Assembly: GCF_006874465.1 (NCBI RefSeq)
Contig: NZ_VIRL01000002.1
Coordinates: 204,092 to 268,091 of the forward strand
DNA from: Microbispora bryophytorum
Lineage (GTDB): Bacteria > Actinomycetota > Actinomycetes > Streptosporangiales > Streptosporangiaceae
Length of the DNA: 64,000 nt
Direction of reading: 5' to 3'
The position numbers and the translations under genes were made by a program. Positions within the stretch are counted from its first letter, which is position 1; every line of letters starts with the position of its first letter. Below are positions 1 through 8,231 of this stretch, in pieces. The notes under the pieces are model-generated. The model did no database searches and was not told where the DNA came from. It saw only the letters and a program-made list of their open reading frames with translations.

Positions 1-520
1 ATCCAGACCCTGATTCTCACGCTAGAGGTAACGAAAGGCTCCGTCACCCAGCAATGCGCAAACAACCGCTTTTCGCAACAGAAAACAAGTGCAATCGAAG
101 ATGCTGTCGGTCCGTTTCTCTGTGCCGACAATTCCTTTGCGCGGGCGGCTGGATTCCTTCCGTATCCTTGAGGCGCATTGGTTGTGATCGCACGTACTCG
201 GCCGGATTCCCGTCTCCGGCCCCTTCCGGGTTATTACGGTGAGCCGCTGACCGAAACCGCGCGGGCTCTGGAGGTTGCCGTGACCGCCGTCGAGGAAGCC
301 GGGACCGGCGCGCGCTCCGTCGCCGCGCACCGGCTCGCAGCCGTCATGATCCTGCGGTCATGGGCGCTCCCTTGCCTCTCACGCCTCTGACACCGCTGCC
401 GCCGATGGCCGAAGTGGGGCGGCATGCGAAGTGGGGCGCACACTGCTGCCGCCCGCCTGGTCGACCAGAACCATGTCTGGGCCGCGGTGCGGCAGCCGCG
501 AGATGGCGCGGCACGGCCGG
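1..520. other. Left edge, no recognisable gene
   Basis: No reading frame in this stretch gives a protein I recognise, and none has a convincing ribosome site. The last part lies downstream of the minus-strand efflux gene and should contain its 3' untranslated region. A short imperfect direct repeat (CGAAGTGGGGCG) occurs at about 409 and 427. The left edge may belong to a gene outside the window. Confidence 0.4.
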
Positions 521-1990
521 CTACTCCGGTTCGGGGACCAATTCGGGGCTGCCGTGCTCCGCCGGCGTCGCTGCGCTCGTACGCGGCAGGACGGCGATGG
601 CGATGAGGACGGCACCGATCAGGAGCGCCGCGCCGAGCGTCATGCCGAACGCGTAGCCCTCGGTGAGGCCCTCGATCGTGGTGCTCCGGCCGGTGCGCGC
701 GTGGGCGGCGGTGCCGAGAGCGGCCAGTCCGAGCGATGCGCCGATCTGGCGTGAGCTGGAGAGCAGGCCGGAGGCGGCGCCCGTCTCGCCCGGCGCGACG
801 CCCGCGGTGGCGGCCGAGACGACCGGTCCGAGGCAGAGCCCGAATCCGACGCTGGCGACGAGCGACGGGCCCAGGACGTCGGTGAGGAAAGAGCCGTCGG
901 CACTGATCAGGCCTAACCAGGCGAACCCGGCCGCGGTCACCGATCCGCCGATGATCAGCATGGTGCGGAGCGGAAGACGGTAGCCGAGTTTGATGGCGAC
1001 CGCGGCGCCGGCGATCACACCGAACGCGAAGGGCAGCAACTGAATCCCGGCCATTGTCGGACTGGCGTCGAGCACTTGCTGGAGGTAGAGGGAGGCGAAG
1101 TAGAAGGATGACGCCATGGCGGCGCCGAGGAGGAGGTTGTAGGAGTTGGCGCCGGCGACCGAGCGGTTCGTCAGCAGGCCGAGCCGGATCAGCGGATCGC
1201 GGGTGGTGGTCCGCTCGACGTAGACGAACGCGGTCAGCACCGCGACGGCGATAGCCAGGGTCGCCAGGGTGACCGGCGAGGTCCACGCGTACTGGTCGGT
1301 GCGGACGACGCCGAACACGAGCAGGGACATCCCCGCCGTGGCCAGGACGGCGCCCAGCACGTCCGGGCGGCCGCCGGAAGCCGTGGGCGGAGCGGCGGCG
1401 ACGCCCCGCCAGGCCAGGGCCAGCGCGATGGCGGCCATCGGGACACTGACGAACATCACCCAGCGCCAGCCCGCGTACTGGGTGAGCACACCCCCGATCA
1501 GGACGCCGAGGGCGCCGCCGGCGGCATTCACCGCGCTCCATATGCCGTAGGCCCGGACCCGAGCCTTGCCGGAGGGGAAGGTGACGGCCAGCAGCGCCAG
1601 CGCGGCCGGAGACAGCGCGGCGGCCCCGATGCCCTGCAGGGCGCGGCCGGCCACGAGATGGCCGGGCTCCTGCGCGAAGCCGCCGGCGAGCGAGGCGAGG
1701 CCGAAGACGGCGAGCCCGAGCAGCAGGACCCGTTTGTGACCGTAGCGGTCGGCGACCTTGCCGCCCAGCAGGAGCAGCCCGCCGAAGGTGAGGGCGTAGG
1801 CGTGGATCACCCAGGTCAGGCCCACTGCGCTGAAGCCGAGGCCGGCGGCGATCTGCGGGAGTCCGAGGTTCACGACCGACAGGTCCACCGACACCATGAA
1901 CTGCACGACAGCCACCGCGGCAAGGGTGAGCGCTGGCCGGGCGGCCATGTGAGCGACCGGGTGTCCGCTTGCTGATCTCGCGTCTGTCAC
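521..1990 (-). CDS. MFS drug-efflux transporter, DHA2 (14-TM) family
   Basis: Predicted proton-driven multidrug exporter of the inner membrane. The 489-residue protein opens with hydrophobic segments typical of DHA2 pumps (helix 1 ends VQFMVSVDLSVVNLGLPQI, the family's V-D-x-x-V-V-N-V-A-L-P signature). It continues with the motif A region (GGKVADRYGHKRVL) and motif C-like glycines (GGALGVLIGGVL). Length fits a 14-helix pump. I chose the GTG at 1990 because GGAGG lies four bases upstream; an ATG at 2026 would add 12 residues but has a poor ribosome site. It is transcribed away from a TetR gene, the usual layout for a pump repressed by its neighbour. Substrate unknown. Confidence 0.88.
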   Translation of the reverse strand: MTDARSASGHPVAHMAARPALTLAAVAVVQFMVSVDLSVVNLGLPQIAAGLGFSAVGLTWVIHAYALTFGGLLLLGGKVADRYGHKRVLLLGLAVFGLASLAGGFAQEPGHLVAGRALQGIGAAALSPAALALLAVTFPSGKARVRAYGIWSAVNAAGGALGVLIGGVLTQYAGWRWVMFVSVPMAAIALALAWRGVAAAPPTASGGRPDVLGAVLATAGMSLLVFGVVRTDQYAWTSPVTLATLAIAVAVLTAFVYVERTTTRDPLIRLGLLTNRSVAGANSYNLLLGAAMASSFYFASLYLQQVLDASPTMAGIQLLPFAFGVIAGAAVAIKLGYRLPLRTMLIIGGSVTAAGFAWLGLISADGSFLTDVLGPSLVASVGFGLCLGPVVSAATAGVAPGETGAASGLLSSSRQIGASLGLAALGTAAHARTGRSTTIEGLTEGYAFGMTLGAALLIGAVLIAIAVLPRTSAATPAEHGSPELVPEPE

Positions 1991-2031
1991 CGTTCCTCCA
2001 TCCTCTGGCCGGTCCTCGTGGGACATTTCTC

Positions 2032-2050
2032 GTACGCGTACTGAAAGTAC
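2032..2050. promoter_or_regulatory. Probable TetR operator between MFS and TetR genes
   Basis: Two overlapping palindromes built on GTAC lie between the divergent start codons: GTACGCGTAC (2032-2041) and GTACTGAAAGTAC (2038-2050, 5-bp arms, 3-bp spacer). TetR-family repressors commonly bind such GTAC-bracketed palindromes, so this is the natural site for control of both genes. No experimental support. Confidence 0.55.
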
Positions 2051-2124
2051 AGCGGATGCGGCCGGGTGTCGACAGCCGAAGCCCCGGTTGGCGGAAGGGA
2101 GTGGCCGGGCGGAATGATGGGACG

Positions 2125-2808
2125 GTGTCTCCACGCGATGCTGCGCCCGGCCGCACCGGCCGTCCACCGGTGACCTCCCGGGCGCAGATCCTGGATGCGG
2201 CTCGTCGGCTCATCGGCCGGGACGGCTGGGACAAGCTGAGCATTCGTCGGCTGGCCGCGGAGCTCGGTATCGGGACGATGACCCTGTATCACCATGTGCG
2301 CGACAAAGAGGACTTGCAGCTTCTGCTGATCACCGAATACGCGGACCAGATCCCGCAACCCGACCTGCCCGGCGAGCCGCGAGAGCGCATCATCGCGACC
2401 GCCACCCTGATCCACGACGCCCTCGCGGCCTGGCCGTGGGCCGCGGAGGTCCTCACGGCCGACGGGTTCGTCGGCCGGCTCGGCGAATCGGTGTGGATGG
2501 TCGAATCCATCGTGGCCGGAGCCATCGACCACGGATGCACACCCGAACAGGCCGTGCACGTCTTCCGCCACATCTGGTACTACACGGTCGGCGAGATCCT
2601 CGTCCGCGCGCACTCCGCTCAGCAACCGGCGGACGCCGCGCGACCCGCCGACCGCGAACCCCTCTTCAGCGGCCTCGACGAGTCGCGGATGCCACGCCTG
2701 GTCGCCGTCGGCGATCAGTGGCGAACGCTGTCCGCACAGGACACCTACTCCCAGGGGCTGCGGGCTCTCGTCGACGGGCTGCTCGCACAGGCCACGCCGG
2801 AAACGTGA
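2125..2808 (+). CDS. TetR/AcrR family transcriptional regulator
   Basis: Predicted repressor of the divergent efflux pump and of itself. The N-terminal helix-turn-helix is clear at about residues 15-65 (SRAQILDAARRLIGRDGWDK, then LAAELGIGTMTLYHHVRDKE). The rest is an all-helical ligand-binding and dimerisation domain of the TetR C-terminal type. The GTG at 2125 gives 227 residues, normal for the family. The frame stays open upstream to 1969, but that extension would run through the operator and into the pump gene's 5' end. The ligand is probably a pump substrate; its identity cannot be read from the sequence. Confidence 0.85.
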   Translation: MSPRDAAPGRTGRPPVTSRAQILDAARRLIGRDGWDKLSIRRLAAELGIGTMTLYHHVRDKEDLQLLLITEYADQIPQPDLPGEPRERIIATATLIHDALAAWPWAAEVLTADGFVGRLGESVWMVESIVAGAIDHGCTPEQAVHVFRHIWYYTVGEILVRAHSAQQPADAARPADREPLFSGLDESRMPRLVAVGDQWRTLSAQDTYSQGLRALVDGLLAQATPET

Positions 2809-2831
2809 CGTAAGCCCCGGTCGATACGATC

Positions 2832-3290
2832 GTGATCATGGTGGACTGGAGGCTCCGGCCTGCTTCGACGGCAGACGTCGAGGCGGTGGCCGAGCTGCGG
2901 GCCGTGGTGCTTCGAGCGGATCTCGAGCGGCTCGGCCGGTACGACGAGCAGCGCGTACGGCAGCGGCTGCGCGACGGATTCGCGCCGGCGCACACCTGGA
3001 CGATCGAGGTGAACGGTATCTTGGCCGGCTGCGTGGCGCTGCGACCGGCCGAGGGCGACTATTGGCTGGAGCACTTCTACCTGGCCCCGGAGCTGCAGGG
3101 CAGGGGCGTGGGCTCCGCCGTGCTGGGCAGGCTGCTGGAACGGTGCGACCGAGAAGGCGCCCTGATCCGGCTGAACGTCCTGCAGGGCAGTCCGGCCCGG
3201 CGGCTATACGAGCGGCACGGGTTCACGGTCGAGACCGAGGACGAGGTGGACGTGTTCATGGTGCGCGATCCGGACCCTGCCCGTCGCTGA
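2832..3290 (+). CDS. GNAT family N-acetyltransferase
   Basis: Single-domain acetyl-CoA-dependent acyltransferase of 152 residues. The acetyl-CoA binding motif A is visible as LAPELQGRGVGSAVLGRLL (Q/R-x-x-G-x-G/A), followed by the N-x-x-A-R-x-L-Y-E-R-x-G-F signature (GSPARRLYERHGF) that closes the fold. Start is GTG 2832 or ATG 2838; the two differ by two residues. It follows the TetR gene by 23 bp and may be co-transcribed. Acceptor substrate unknown; small acetyltransferases next to efflux regulators sometimes modify antibiotics, but nothing here proves that. Confidence 0.85.
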   Translation: MIMVDWRLRPASTADVEAVAELRAVVLRADLERLGRYDEQRVRQRLRDGFAPAHTWTIEVNGILAGCVALRPAEGDYWLEHFYLAPELQGRGVGSAVLGRLLERCDREGALIRLNVLQGSPARRLYERHGFTVETEDEVDVFMVRDPDPARR

Positions 3291-3388
3291 TCGGCGCCTG
3301 TAGCTGATCCATCGACCACGCACCGCCGGCCTCATACGGTCACGCCCAGAGGGGGCCTCGGCGGCCTGTCTGTCCTAAGGTTCTTCTC

Positions 3389-4375
3389 ATGCGTCACGGC
3401 CGGATGCGTACCACTTCGCTCGGCCTTTCCGCCGTGCTCGCCGGCCTCCTGCTCCTGTCGGCCTGCGGATCGGAGGGGGTCGCCGTATGGAGCGACGGAT
3501 CGCGGCGGACCCAGGGACCCGACTCGGCCGAGCGGCGCGGTGACCCCGAATGCGGTGCCCCGTCCACCGGTACGCCGCCCACCTCCGGCACTTCGGTCCT
3601 TCCTGGCGGCTCCGGGGACCTGGAGAAGGACGGCGTGGAGATAACCGGCCTGGGCGGACGGGCCCGCAACTGCGGCCTCTCCCCGTTCTCCGCCGAGTTT
3701 CAGGTCACCAACCACGAAACCGAACCCTTCACGTACACCGTCACCTTCACGTTCGTGTCCCGTTCCGGACAGGTGCTGGCAGGTGCGGAACAGACGGTCC
3801 CAGCGGTCGAGCCCGGTCAGACGGTGAGGCGCACAGTCGCCGTGGACGAGCTTCCCCCGAAGGTGCCCCCCACAGTGGGTGCGCGAATCGCCAAGGTCAG
3901 GCGCGTCCCGGCGGACGAGGCGCCCGCCCCGGCGGGCCCCTGTCCGCCTTCCGGCATCCGCGTCACGCTGGGCAACGGCGACGCCGCCATGGGGCTCCGC
4001 GTCGTGGGGCTCCATCTGGAGAACTGCTCAACCCGCGCCTACCACATCAACGGCTACCCGCAGCTCCAGCTCCTCGACGAGGACAGACAGCCCGTCACCG
4101 GTGTCGAGATCCTGCACGGAGGTGGCGACATCTCCACCGTGACCGGCTTCGACGACCCGCCCCAGCCGGTGACCCTGAAGCCGGGCCAGAGCGCGTCCGC
4201 CGGCCTGATGTGGCGCAACACCGTCGCTGCCGGCGTCGACGCTTCTGTGAACGTGCCGTACGTCAGGGTGAACGCCAAGGCCGGTGCTCGTCCCGTGATG
4301 GTGACGCCGGAGCTCGATCTCGGCACCACCGGGAAACTCGGTGTCAGCCCGTGGAAGAAGGACGAGGCTCCGTAG
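3389..4375 (+). CDS. Secreted lipoprotein with DUF4232 domain
   Basis: Exported lipoprotein of 328 residues. The N-terminus has positive residues, a hydrophobic stretch and a lipobox ending LLSACG, with Cys26 as the lipidated residue. After a low-complexity Pro/Ser/Thr stretch, residues about 75-155 look like a beta-sandwich found in bacterial surface lipoproteins (EFQVTNHETEPFTYTVTFTF). The C-terminal half (about 180-300) matches DUF4232: paired cysteines, a G-x-x-x-x-L-x-L-E-N-C motif and a VTLKPGQSASAGLMW strand. DUF4232 proteins are common in actinomycete envelopes; their role is not established. An ATG at 3404 is an alternative start. Confidence 0.8.
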   Translation: MRHGRMRTTSLGLSAVLAGLLLLSACGSEGVAVWSDGSRRTQGPDSAERRGDPECGAPSTGTPPTSGTSVLPGGSGDLEKDGVEITGLGGRARNCGLSPFSAEFQVTNHETEPFTYTVTFTFVSRSGQVLAGAEQTVPAVEPGQTVRRTVAVDELPPKVPPTVGARIAKVRRVPADEAPAPAGPCPPSGIRVTLGNGDAAMGLRVVGLHLENCSTRAYHINGYPQLQLLDEDRQPVTGVEILHGGGDISTVTGFDDPPQPVTLKPGQSASAGLMWRNTVAAGVDASVNVPYVRVNAKAGARPVMVTPELDLGTTGKLGVSPWKKDEAP

Positions 4376-4422
4376 ACCCTGTCGGCGTGCCGGTTTCTAC
4401 GTCGGGCTGCTCTGTTACGCGT

Positions 4423-4818
4423 TCAGATGCCGATGAGCCGGACGCGGTTGCCGCACAAGCGGATCATGTCGTCCACATCGGAGGTCAGCATGGCCACCGG
4501 GCCCGGTTGGCGCAACGCCATCTCGGCGACCGTCGCGTCGATCGCGTGCTTGTGGCCGTGCAGGCCTGTGGCCTTGAGTAGTTCAGCGGACCTCTTCGCT
4601 GCGCTCTCGGTCAACGGTTCGACCTTCACACGGGACAGCACCCACTGCAGCCGTGGCATGTCCACTCGCGTGTGGCTGACCTCCACAATGGTGTTGGCGC
4701 CGATGACGAAATCGGCACCCATGGAATGAAACACGTGGAACATGGCGAGGATCTTGCGGTCCTGCGCGATCCAGGCGGAGAGCCCCTGGGAGTCGAGGAC
4801 GACGGTTTCGACATGCAA
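4423..4818 (-). CDS. PIN-domain protein (VapC-like), orphan
   Basis: Probable metal-dependent ribonuclease of the PIN fold, 131 residues. The acidic residues expected at the active site are in place: D9 (VVLDS), E46 (NTIVEVS), D94 (HAIDATVAEM) and D114/D116 (LTSDVDD). VapC toxins normally follow a vapB antitoxin gene; here the upstream same-strand gene is an acetyltransferase and the 74-bp gap holds no antitoxin. The only in-frame start is TTG at 4818, directly after a TAG stop, so the true 5' end may be lost. It could be a degraded toxin gene or a PIN protein with another role. Confidence 0.65.
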   Translation of the reverse strand: MHVETVVLDSQGLSAWIAQDRKILAMFHVFHSMGADFVIGANTIVEVSHTRVDMPRLQWVLSRVKVEPLTESAAKRSAELLKATGLHGHKHAIDATVAEMALRQPGPVAMLTSDVDDMIRLCGNRVRLIGI

Positions 4819-4848
4819 CTATGGCGCCCGGCCTGACGCCTGCGCGGC

Positions 4849-4883
4849 TGATCATCCTGGAGCCGGAGCGCCCCCGCCGGAGG
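4849..4883. repeat. 35-bp dispersed repeat, copy A
   Basis: The 35 bases starting TGATCATCCTGGAGCCGGAG recur at 9952-9986 with one mismatch. Copy A sits between the PIN gene and the acetyltransferase; copy B sits inside the tRNA island. The shared sequence is GC-rich and not a simple palindrome. It may be the trace of a mobile element or a shared 3' end of a lost gene. Confidence 0.7.
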
Positions 4884-4892
4884 CGTTGAGTG

Positions 4893-5441
4893 TCAGCTGC
4901 TTGTGTTGGTCCTCCATTCGGTGGCAAGGATGCTGAATATCGCGGAGTCTCGCCAGCCGTCACGCAGCTCCATGGTGTGGCGGAGGTGGCCTTCATGCGT
5001 CATCCCGAGTTTGTTCAGGACGGCTGCGGAGGCGGCGTTTCGGGGGTCGCAGGTGGCGTAGATGCGGTGCATTCCGTGTTGGTGGAAACCGATGTGCAGC
5101 AGTTGCCGACCGATGGCGGTGCCCAGGCCATGGCCCCAGAGACGGGGGTGGGTGACGTACTGGATCTCTCCTTGGGCGTGCGTGAGGCTGCGGATGTGGA
5201 ACTCGCCCATTCCTATGACCTCGTTGTCCAGGAGAGCTGCGTAGGGGAAGCGTGTCTGTGGTTCTTCATGCCATGCGGCTGCGGCTTCCGCCACGAAGGC
5301 GCGCGTTTGCGCGAGGGAGTTGGGTCCCCATGCCTGGTACCGGCAGACCTCGGGGAGGCTGGCCCAGGAGTGGACGGCTTCGACGTCGGTGGGTTGGAGC
5401 TGTCGGAGTCGGGCTTCGGGACGGGTCATGATCCGAATCAT
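4893..5441 (-). CDS. GNAT acetyltransferase, RimJ/RimL-like
   Basis: Acetyltransferase of 182 residues related to the family that acetylates ribosomal-protein N-termini or small molecules. It opens with the typical LRQLQPTDVEAVHSWASLPEV. Motif A is seen in the stretch THPRLWGHGLGTAIGRQLL, followed by the RIYATCDPRNAASAAVLNKL region and the GMTHEGHLR segment characteristic of the RimJ/RimL branch. ATG 5441 is chosen; ATG 5429 (MTRPEARLRQ) is equally possible. The frame upstream of 5441 encodes low-complexity Arg/Ala sequence that does not look like protein. Substrate unknown. Confidence 0.82.
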   Translation of the reverse strand: MIRIMTRPEARLRQLQPTDVEAVHSWASLPEVCRYQAWGPNSLAQTRAFVAEAAAAWHEEPQTRFPYAALLDNEVIGMGEFHIRSLTHAQGEIQYVTHPRLWGHGLGTAIGRQLLHIGFHQHGMHRIYATCDPRNAASAAVLNKLGMTHEGHLRHTMELRDGWRDSAIFSILATEWRTNTSS

Positions 5442-5669
5442 GACGGGTGAAGCAATGGATGAGGTTTCACGGTTTCTGGTGTCGGCTGCTCGGGCCGACC
5501 GGCGAGCGGGCGCGGGGCCGCGAGGCGGCGCGGAGCGCCGCCCGTCACTTCTGCCATGCCATTTCGCAGACGGACGAATGCAGCGTTGTCCTGTCCCGGG
5601 ACGTGCTTGACACATCAGTCCCAGGACATGTTCGACAGGTGCCGTTGTCGGCCGATCTCCGCGTCACGG

Positions 5670-6116
5670 TTACGTCTTGCGGTTGGCGGCCGCGATCGAG
5701 GCGCGGAGTTTGGTGAGGAGCCGTTCGAGGGTCTGGACTTCGGTGGCGGCCCAGCCATCGGTGAACAGCATCCAGCGTTGCAGGCCCATGCGTTCCAGGG
5801 TCGCGAGTTCGGCGCGGCCTTTCTCGGTGATGGTGATGGTGTTCGCCCGGCGGTCGTCCGGGTCGGTGAGGACCTGAACCTTGCCCTCTTCGGTGAGGGC
5901 TTGGACCTGGCGGGTGGCCGATGACTGGTGGACACCGAGTTCTTTGGCCAGGTCGGAGGTGCGGACGGACTGTGTGGTGGCGATGAGTTGCAGCATGCGC
6001 AGCAGGCCTGCATTGGGTCGTCGCCTGCGGGTGCGTTCGATGCCGTCGCTGATCAGGAGGAGGGCGTCCACCATGCGTTGAACGTCCTGTTCGTCGGGTT
6101 TCTCGTGGTCGTGCAC
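5670..6116 (-). CDS. MarR family transcriptional regulator
   Basis: Winged-helix regulator of 148 residues. The recognition helix region is RTSDLAKELGVHQSSATRQVQALTEEG in two parts, followed by the conserved wing VQVLTDPDDRRANTITITEKG, where the D-x-R-D/A signature is intact. Helices at both ends form the dimer interface. It is divergent from a small membrane protein, and the 54-bp gap contains an excellent palindrome, so it most likely represses that gene and itself. The ligand is unknown. One nearby acetyltransferase on the same strand ends 228 bp downstream and is probably independent. Confidence 0.88.
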   Translation of the reverse strand: MHDHEKPDEQDVQRMVDALLLISDGIERTRRRRPNAGLLRMLQLIATTQSVRTSDLAKELGVHQSSATRQVQALTEEGKVQVLTDPDDRRANTITITEKGRAELATLERMGLQRWMLFTDGWAATEVQTLERLLTKLRASIAAANRKT

Positions 6117-6130
6117 GAGTTCACCCTAAG

Positions 6131-6158
6131 TTGATTGCATGCTGCATGCAATTAAACT
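6131..6158 (+). promoter_or_regulatory. Promoter with MarR operator in its spacer
   Basis: ATTGCATGCTGCATGCAAT (6134-6152) is a perfect 9-bp inverted repeat around one central base. It lies between a -35-like TTGATT (6131-6136) and a -10-like TAAACT (6153-6158), spaced by 16 bp. A MarR dimer here would block RNA polymerase. The -10 ends only 12 bp before the ATG at 6171 and no ribosome site is visible, so the transcript is nearly leaderless. Confidence 0.7.
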
Positions 6159-6170
6159 AGTGTCACGGCC

Positions 6171-6563
6171 ATGACAAAGAACGCATTGATCAAGCGGCTC
6201 GCCTACGCCATCGCGGGCCTCGGCGTCGGCATGTTCCTGCTCACGATGGCCGTCGCGGCCTTGGGTCAGGAACCGGCGAACAACGTGTGGACCAAGGCCG
6301 GCGGCATCCTCGCGGGGTCGGTGATCTGTCTGATCCTGACCAAGCGCGTCCTCGCGGGGTCGAAGGGCACCTATGACCGGCTCCGGATCATCTCCCTCGT
6401 CGCCTGCGCCCTGGTCGCGGTCAACGTCGCCCTCCCCGGTGTCATCCCGGTCTGGTTCCGCGCCGAACAGGTCGTCCACGGCCTCCTTCTCGCGACCCTC
6501 GCCTGGGCCCTGTGGTCGCCCGAGATGCGGGAGTCCTTCCGCGTCGCCGCACGCCGAACCTGA
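6171..6563 (+). CDS. Small integral membrane protein (MarR-controlled)
   Basis: A 130-residue membrane protein with about four hydrophobic helices: AIAGLGVGMFLLTMAVAAL, AGGILAGSVICLILT, IISLVACALVAVNVALPGVI and VVHGLLLATLAWALW. No known motif was recognised. Its start lies just behind the MarR operator, so expression is probably induced when the neighbouring MarR protein binds its ligand. The hydrophobic pattern resembles small DUF-type membrane proteins of actinomycetes that accompany regulators; a transport role cannot be claimed. Confidence 0.75.
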   Translation: MTKNALIKRLAYAIAGLGVGMFLLTMAVAALGQEPANNVWTKAGGILAGSVICLILTKRVLAGSKGTYDRLRIISLVACALVAVNVALPGVIPVWFRAEQVVHGLLLATLAWALWSPEMRESFRVAARRT

Positions 6564-6587
6564 TCCCTCGGGCCGCCACCCCGCCCG

Positions 6588-6750
6588 TCGGCCGAGCGGA
6601 TCACCGTGCAGCGGGTAGCCGGCACAGCGGCGTCATCACGGTGGCCAAGCAGAAGGCCGCCCTCGGCCCATCCACGCCCGCGCGATCGTCACCGTGGACG
6701 TCAGCGACACCACACTGACCATCGAACTGCCCGACGACACCCGTTCGTGT
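6588..6750 (+). pseudogene. Decayed C-terminal remnant, probably a transposase
   Basis: Two adjoining frames together give a recognisable tail: RAAGSRHSGVITVAKQKAALG in one, then, after one missing base near 6672, IHARAIVTVDVSDTTLTIEL. This resembles the beta-strand tail that ends many actinomycete integrase-core (rve) transposases, where H-x-x-x-x-V-T-V-x-V-x-D-T-T-L is common. No start, catalytic core or terminal inverted repeat is present. It abuts the left island repeat. The family call rests on remembered motifs. Confidence 0.4.
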
Positions 6751-6755
6751 TCTGC

Positions 6756-6923
6756 GCCATCCGGCGTATATCCGTGAGCGGCGACAAGCGGCGGCTCTCG
6801 GTGGCCTGCGGGTGCATGCCCGGTAATCATGATCCATGGAGGAACCGCAGCTCAGGCAGGGTTTCCCTGATCAAACGTGGTAGGGCGGGTGGGACTTGAA
6901 CCCACGACCCACGAATTATGAGT
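6756..6923. repeat. Left island direct repeat with tRNA 3'-end copy (att)
   Basis: About 168 bp here match 14029-14198 with few differences. The last 46 bp (6878-6923) copy the 3' end of the tRNA at 14152-14228, including the CCA complement, the T-arm and part of the anticodon arm, with one mismatch at 6914. This is the signature of integration into a tRNA 3' end. The extra 120 bp outside the tRNA part are also shared, so more than a bare attachment core was duplicated. Confidence 0.85.
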
Positions 6924-7263
6924 GGACTATCTCTTACCTCGCCCTCGCCGTCGCCGACCTGCGAGTACATAAGGCTGCCCGCTGGTCGAGGGGGTGATCA
7001 TCCCGTGCATACCCCGTGGTGAGTTCTGGGCAGCTCTTCAGTTGACAAGGCCAGCAATGACCCAGGAGCGGTCAGAGCTGTTCATCCTGCTGTTCGTCAG
7101 GGCTTCAGCCATCCAGAGTCCGTCCGACTCAGGTCGTGATCGTCCGCCCGGGTGGTGGCTCCGGAGATGTCCCGAATGTCCTACTCGTGCGCGGGCATGA
7201 TTGGTCTCGTAATGACCGCGCTGTTCGCTACGCTCTGCCCAGGCGCTTCAAGACCCAAGGCGG
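6924..7263. other. Intergenic, left arm of island module 1
   Basis: No gene was recognised. The first 20 bp (AGTGGACTATCTCTTA) resemble the bases after the second att copy at 9722, so they may be an element arm. The rest is of mixed composition, should contain the promoter of the operon that starts at 7264, and shows no clear hairpin. Confidence 0.4.
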
Positions 7264-8229
7264 GTGAGGTATTTGTCGCCTCGTTTACCTTCACAACGGC
7301 CTAGACAGGGCCGGGCTGAATGGTGGACAGCCACGCCCCCCGCTCTGCGGGGCGCGGCGCTTCTGCTGGTTGGCATCGGTGCCATGATTCTCGTGATCGG
7401 CCTTATGGGGGACTCCATCGGGGTTTGGGAAAGCAGCCCTTTCCTCACAAACCTGCTGTCCTCGCTCACAGGTTTTTGCTTTGCCGTACCCGTGGCGATC
7501 ATAGTCTTGCATCGCGTGTCCACCTATCAGATGGATCATCAGCAGTGGCGTACTCTTTCGGGTCTGGCTTCGGACCTTTCCCATCGTATGTCAGCGCTGG
7601 CAATGGGGTTGCGCGTTAACAGCACGCTTTCGGATCACGAGGCTGCATCTGACGCCTTCTGGGCAGCCCACAGCGAGACGGTTGTCGCCATCAAGGACTG
7701 GCTCGACGCTCTGAACGTATCTGACCAGCGGCTTACTTCGGGGCTGGAGCAGGTAATCACGCAGGGCGACCGCTGTATCAGAGCATGGAACGCGTGCTGG
7801 AAGAGTCCCCTGGACGTCGGCGGCTCCTTAGTTGAAATCCGAATGCGCTGGAATACGTTGATTGGCGACGTCGAACCTCGCCTGCGTGAAATCGGCCGGC
7901 CCCTATTCCCCACTCCAGAGCTCCACCTGCAGATGGAGGAGGCTCTTGAGTGGGTCGGCGCAGGCTCACCCTCTGGGCTCTTCGATAGTTCCGTCAGCCC
8001 GCTGACATGGATCGACGAGGCTCGATCGGTGCTCGCGCGGATCCGAGAGAAGCGTTCTTCTCCCTTCTCCTCCTCTGGTCCGCTCGTGGAGGGCATCCGC
8101 CAGCTTGAACAGGCCCTCTCCTCAAGCGCCGAGGAGCACGACAGGTATGAGTACCTCGCGGAAGTAACATCACGCCTTCGGTCAGTGGTTGACGCTGCGG
8201 TCACTGACCCTCAGCGGCTATCGTCGTAA
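7264..8229 (+). CDS. Unknown membrane-anchored protein, island module 1
   Basis: I do not recognise this 321-residue protein. Two hydrophobic helices stand near the N-terminus (about residues 30-48, AALLLVGIGAMILVIGLMG, and 66-84, SSLTGFCFAVPVAIIVLHR). The remaining 240 residues are soluble, helix-rich and Trp-rich, probably cytoplasmic. The start is GTG; no nearby in-frame ATG is better. Base composition is well below the flanking genome, which suggests transfer. It ends 2 bp before the next gene, so the two are almost surely translated together. A membrane anchor plus helical domain would fit a sensor or effector of a defence unit, but that is inference from location only. Confidence 0.6.
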   Translation: MRYLSPRLPSQRPRQGRAEWWTATPPALRGAALLLVGIGAMILVIGLMGDSIGVWESSPFLTNLLSSLTGFCFAVPVAIIVLHRVSTYQMDHQQWRTLSGLASDLSHRMSALAMGLRVNSTLSDHEAASDAFWAAHSETVVAIKDWLDALNVSDQRLTSGLEQVITQGDRCIRAWNACWKSPLDVGGSLVEIRMRWNTLIGDVEPRLREIGRPLFPTPELHLQMEEALEWVGAGSPSGLFDSSVSPLTWIDEARSVLARIREKRSSPFSSSGPLVEGIRQLEQALSSSAEEHDRYEYLAEVTSRLRSVVDAAVTDPQRLSS

Positions 8230-8231
8230 GC

